Positions 29,759 to 31,604 of a stretch of DNA of 31,604 bases are shown in pieces. Numbering within the stretch: the first letter of the stretch is position 1; every line of letters begins with the position of its first letter. The position numbers and the translations under genes are program-made. The notes beneath the pieces were generated by a model that saw only the letters and a list, made by a program, of their open reading frames with translations, had not been told where the DNA came from and did no database searches. Source of the DNA: DATAQC01 sp038232455 (lineage in GTDB: Bacteria; Actinomycetota; Acidimicrobiia; Acidimicrobiales; AC-14); NCBI GenBank assembly GCA_038232455.1, contig JBBSHU010000025.1, positions 1-31,604 of the forward strand. The letters run 5' to 3'.

Positions 29759-30264
29759 TGGCTGCACCCGACAACGTTCCCGTACCCCTCGCCGAGCGAC
29801 CCCGCGGATCGCTGGCGCTCCCGCCCCCCCGACGGTGGCAGGCCGACCGCCCCGCCGACCTCGACCGCGGTCAGCCCCGGGGACCGCGCCTGGGCAGCCC
29901 GGGCCCGGACCAGGGCTATGCCCTGAAACTGGCAATTCGCTTCGCCGACCGCGTGCAGACCGAGGCGGGCGAGCACGCCGACGACGCCCTGGCCGGCTGC
30001 ACGGCCGTGGCCCTGCGGCGCGCCTCGCTGTTCGGGCGGGCCCCGGTGATCCACGACCTCGAGCTGGCCCTGCAATTGTGGGGATTCCTCGGTGGCGCTC
30101 CCGCCGACCTGGTGGAGTTCCGCCGTCCCCGCTTCGCCGGCGCCGCCCACCACTACTGGGACCAGCGCGATGTCACCGACCTCGTCCCCGAGGCCACCCT
30201 GCGGATGACGCCCGCCCAGGTGAAGGCCGGCATCGCCGGCTGGCACACCCTTCTGGCCGTCTGA
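29758..30264 (+). CDS. unknown protein at the end of the leuB-ilvE-cimA operon
   Basis: A 168-aa protein without a family I recognise. The ATG overlaps the cimA TGA by one base (TGATG), so it is translated by coupling. The first 50 residues are Pro/Arg-rich and probably unstructured. The rest is helical: GYALKLAIRFADRVQTEAGE, HADDALAGCTAVALRRASLF, APVIHDLELALQLWGFL, and a C terminus MTPAQVKAGIAGWHTLLAV. The tight linkage suggests a role connected with branched-chain amino acids, or simply a lineage-specific partner. This is inference from position only. Confidence 0.7.
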   Translation: MAAPDNVPVPLAERPRGSLALPPPRRWQADRPADLDRGQPRGPRLGSPGPDQGYALKLAIRFADRVQTEAGEHADDALAGCTAVALRRASLFGRAPVIHDLELALQLWGFLGGAPADLVEFRRPRFAGAAHHYWDQRDVTDLVPEATLRMTPAQVKAGIAGWHTLLAV

Positions 30265-30308
30265 CCGGAACGCTCCGGGCACGCCGCGCCCGCCGGCCGC
30301 ATTACCGC

Positions 30309-30336
30309 TCAAGTTCGTCCCGCGACACGCCGTAGA
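30309..30336 (+). promoter_or_regulatory. possible sigma-28/WhiG-type promoter
   Basis: TCAAGTTC (30309-30316), 12 bp, then GCCGTAGA (30329-30336), comparable with TAAAGTTT-N11-GCCGATAA of FliA/WhiG sigma factors (TCAA to GCCG spacing is 16). It lies about 78 bp before the start of the secreted CAP protein. There is no evidence of flagellar or sporulation genes in the window. Confidence 0.35.
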
Positions 30337-30413
30337 TAGGGGAGAGGCGGTATTGCTCCTTATGGCGACCCCTGCCATGAGCCCACGCATGGCCGACCAG
30401 CCAAGGAGCACCC

Positions 30414-31454
30414 ATGAAGACGGCTCAACAGCGGTTGTCCCTGTTCCTGGCGTGCTCGGTTATGGCGGTGATGCCGCTTCTCCCGGTCCAGGGGGCTATC
30501 GCCGCCGGTGTCACCCCCGGGTGCAACCTGATGAACTTCAACAGTGCCAAGAACATCGACATCATCGGCGGTTCGTCGGCCGCCGGTGCCGGCGTCGTCC
30601 AGTGGACCCCGAGCTCGAGTGACAGTCAGCGCTTTTTGCTCCAACCGTTCGGCCCCACTCTCGTCCTGATCCAGAACGTGCACAGCGGCAAAGTCCTCGA
30701 TGTTGCGGGCGCCTCGACGGCTGAGGGGGCCGGCGTGATCCAATGGGACTGGAACGGGGGGACGAACCAGCTCTGGACCCCGCTCGGCACGGTCGGCCTC
30801 GACGTGTTCGTCAACCTCCGCAGCGGCAAGGTGCTCGACGTCAGCGGTGGGTCACTCACCACCGGCGCCCCGCTGGTGCAGTGGTCCTACAACGGTGGTT
30901 ACAACCAGTACTTCGGCGTTTTCTGCCCCACCCCCCCGGTTACGACGACGACCAGCACCACGACGCCGACCACCACGAGCACGTCAACGACCACCACCAG
31001 GCCATCGACCACCACGACCACTGCCGCACCCGTCGACCAGGTGGGCGCCCTCTGTCGATTGATCAACGACTACCGAGCCCAGAACGGGTTGAACCCTCTG
31101 CTCCTGGCGGCCCCGCTCACGAACGACGCCCAATGGCTCAGCGCGGACATGGCCCAGAAGAACTACCTCAGTCATACCGACAGCCTCGGACGGGATACCT
31201 TCCAGAGGATGACCGCCTTCGGCTACGGCTACTCGACCACCAAGGGAGAGAACATCGCCGCCGGCACCTCGACCGCAGCGGCGACACTCGCCAATTGGAA
31301 GAGCGACCCGCTGCACAATGCCGCCATTCTGAACTCCAGTTTCGTCGTGATGGGTATCGGACGCGCTTACCAGGCCACGTCACAATTCGGGTGGTACTGG
31401 TCCACCCCGTTCGGCGGGTACAACAGCGGCGGGACGGCCTGCCCCGCTGCGTAG
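30414..31454 (+). CDS. secreted ricin-type lectin + CAP (SCP/PR1) domain protein
   Basis: A 346-aa exported protein. Signal peptide 1-32 (LSLFLACSVMAVMPLLPVQG, ending AIAAG); a RICIN beta-trefoil (about 35-165) with QWTPSSSDSQRF, HSGKVLDVAGASTAEGAGVI, QWDWNGGTNQLW and RSGKVLDVSGGSLTTGAPLV; a Thr/Ser-rich linker (about 168-204), probably glycosylated; and a C-terminal CAP domain with CRLINDYRAQNGLNPL, the His in YLSHTDSLG, Glu in KGENIAAG, and DPLHNAAILNSSFVVMGIG carrying the second His. The CAP set His/Glu/His is intact. AGGAG lies 6 bases before the ATG. A carbohydrate- or cell-wall-directed role is likely; no enzyme activity can be assigned, as many CAP proteins bind lipids. Confidence 0.88.
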   Translation: MKTAQQRLSLFLACSVMAVMPLLPVQGAIAAGVTPGCNLMNFNSAKNIDIIGGSSAAGAGVVQWTPSSSDSQRFLLQPFGPTLVLIQNVHSGKVLDVAGASTAEGAGVIQWDWNGGTNQLWTPLGTVGLDVFVNLRSGKVLDVSGGSLTTGAPLVQWSYNGGYNQYFGVFCPTPPVTTTTSTTTPTTTSTSTTTTRPSTTTTTAAPVDQVGALCRLINDYRAQNGLNPLLLAAPLTNDAQWLSADMAQKNYLSHTDSLGRDTFQRMTAFGYGYSTTKGENIAAGTSTAAATLANWKSDPLHNAAILNSSFVVMGIGRAYQATSQFGWYWSTPFGGYNSGGTACPAA

Positions 31455-31475
31455 CCAGCGTCGCTAGATCTCTTG

Positions 31476-31496
31476 GGGGCGGAGCCCCTGAATTTT
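31476..31496. terminator. hairpin between convergent genes
   Basis: GGGGC-GGA-GCCCC (31476-31488) followed by TGAATTTT. It is a weak terminator for the CAP gene, or part of the end of the insertion sequence that follows. Confidence 0.35.
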
Positions 31497-31507
31497 GTGA
31501 CGAGTTC

Positions 31508-31604
31508 TCATGCGGCCGTGCCCAGTCTCGCGTGGGTGATGTAGGCGGCGACGGTTCGGTCGATGGTGGTGAGGGCGCGACGCAGCTCGATGGGGGCGGG
31601 TGGC
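31508..31604 (-). CDS. C-terminal end of a probable transposase (cut by window edge)
   Basis: Minus-strand frame reading PIELRRALTTIDRTVAAYIT and then HARLGTAA before TGA. The pattern of a last helix with AIDRTVAAYI and ARLGTA is like the ends of some IS transposases, but the family cannot be fixed from 31 residues. It could be another protein. Confidence 0.35.
   Translation of the reverse strand, partial: PPAPIELRRALTTIDRTVAAYITHARLGTAA

Noticed and set aside
1..31604. CRISPR array, rRNA or tRNA genes
   Set aside because: No regularly spaced direct repeats of 25-40 bp and no recognisable rRNA or tRNA sequence were seen on either strand.

Overview
The window is GC-rich, densely coding bacterial chromosome. 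GlnR-type regulation of glutamine synthetase, an NdgR/LtbR-like IclR regulator divergent from leuCD, a SufR-like regulator, a DUF222/HNH (13E12-family) gene with a LexA box, and many promoters that look leaderless all point to the phylum Actinomycetota. The short (about 525 aa) LeuA and the general gene style suggest a deep lineage such as Acidimicrobiia. That lineage is an inference from gene content only.

Layout. 1-454: edge sequence and the tail of a tyrosine integrase. 378-4011: nitrogen assimilation, with GSI-beta glnA divergent from a GSI-alpha glnA, followed by a GlnR orthologue that has lost the usual receiver Asp. 4082-6712: DUF427 protein, a small unknown protein and a DinG-type Fe-S helicase. 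8217-6746 (minus strand): SufR-like sensor, A-type Fe-S carrier and Rid protein, probably one operon. 9223-8372: a membrane-anchored Lys/Ala-rich protein. 9282-11061: leuA behind a leader peptide and an intrinsic terminator (probable attenuator). 11114-12357: truncated GH15 pseudogene. 16879-12320 (minus strand): leuC, leuD, a SAM methyltransferase, a ferritin-like protein, a GNAT and a pseudo-receiver protein. 16980-17624: the divergent IclR regulator. 17657-24650: an accessory stretch with a secreted ricin-type lectin (frameshifted), a small element with 15-bp terminal inverted repeats, an SOS-box HNH gene split by a 49-bp dispersed repeat, a lipoprotein and a PKD-like secreted protein, two unknown genes, a DUF5343-like protein and an IS1595-type transposase. 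25992-24653: greA and an alpha/beta hydrolase. 26041-30264: leuB (behind a second terminator-type leader), ilvE, cimA and an unknown gene in a tight operon. 30414-31454: a secreted ricin-plus-CAP protein. The window ends in a probable transposase fragment.

How the genes work together. leuA, leuCD and leuB give the complete leucine branch from 2-ketoisovalerate, ilvE does the last transamination, and cimA supplies 2-ketobutyrate for isoleucine from pyruvate. The three leu loci are separate and seem to use different controls: terminators ahead of leuA and leuB, and an IclR operator ahead of leuC.

Caution: four genes (GH15, methyltransferase, ricin protein, lipoprotein) need five frameshift corrections, and every one is the loss of a single base. 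This uniform pattern fits residual sequencing or assembly errors at least as well as real gene decay.
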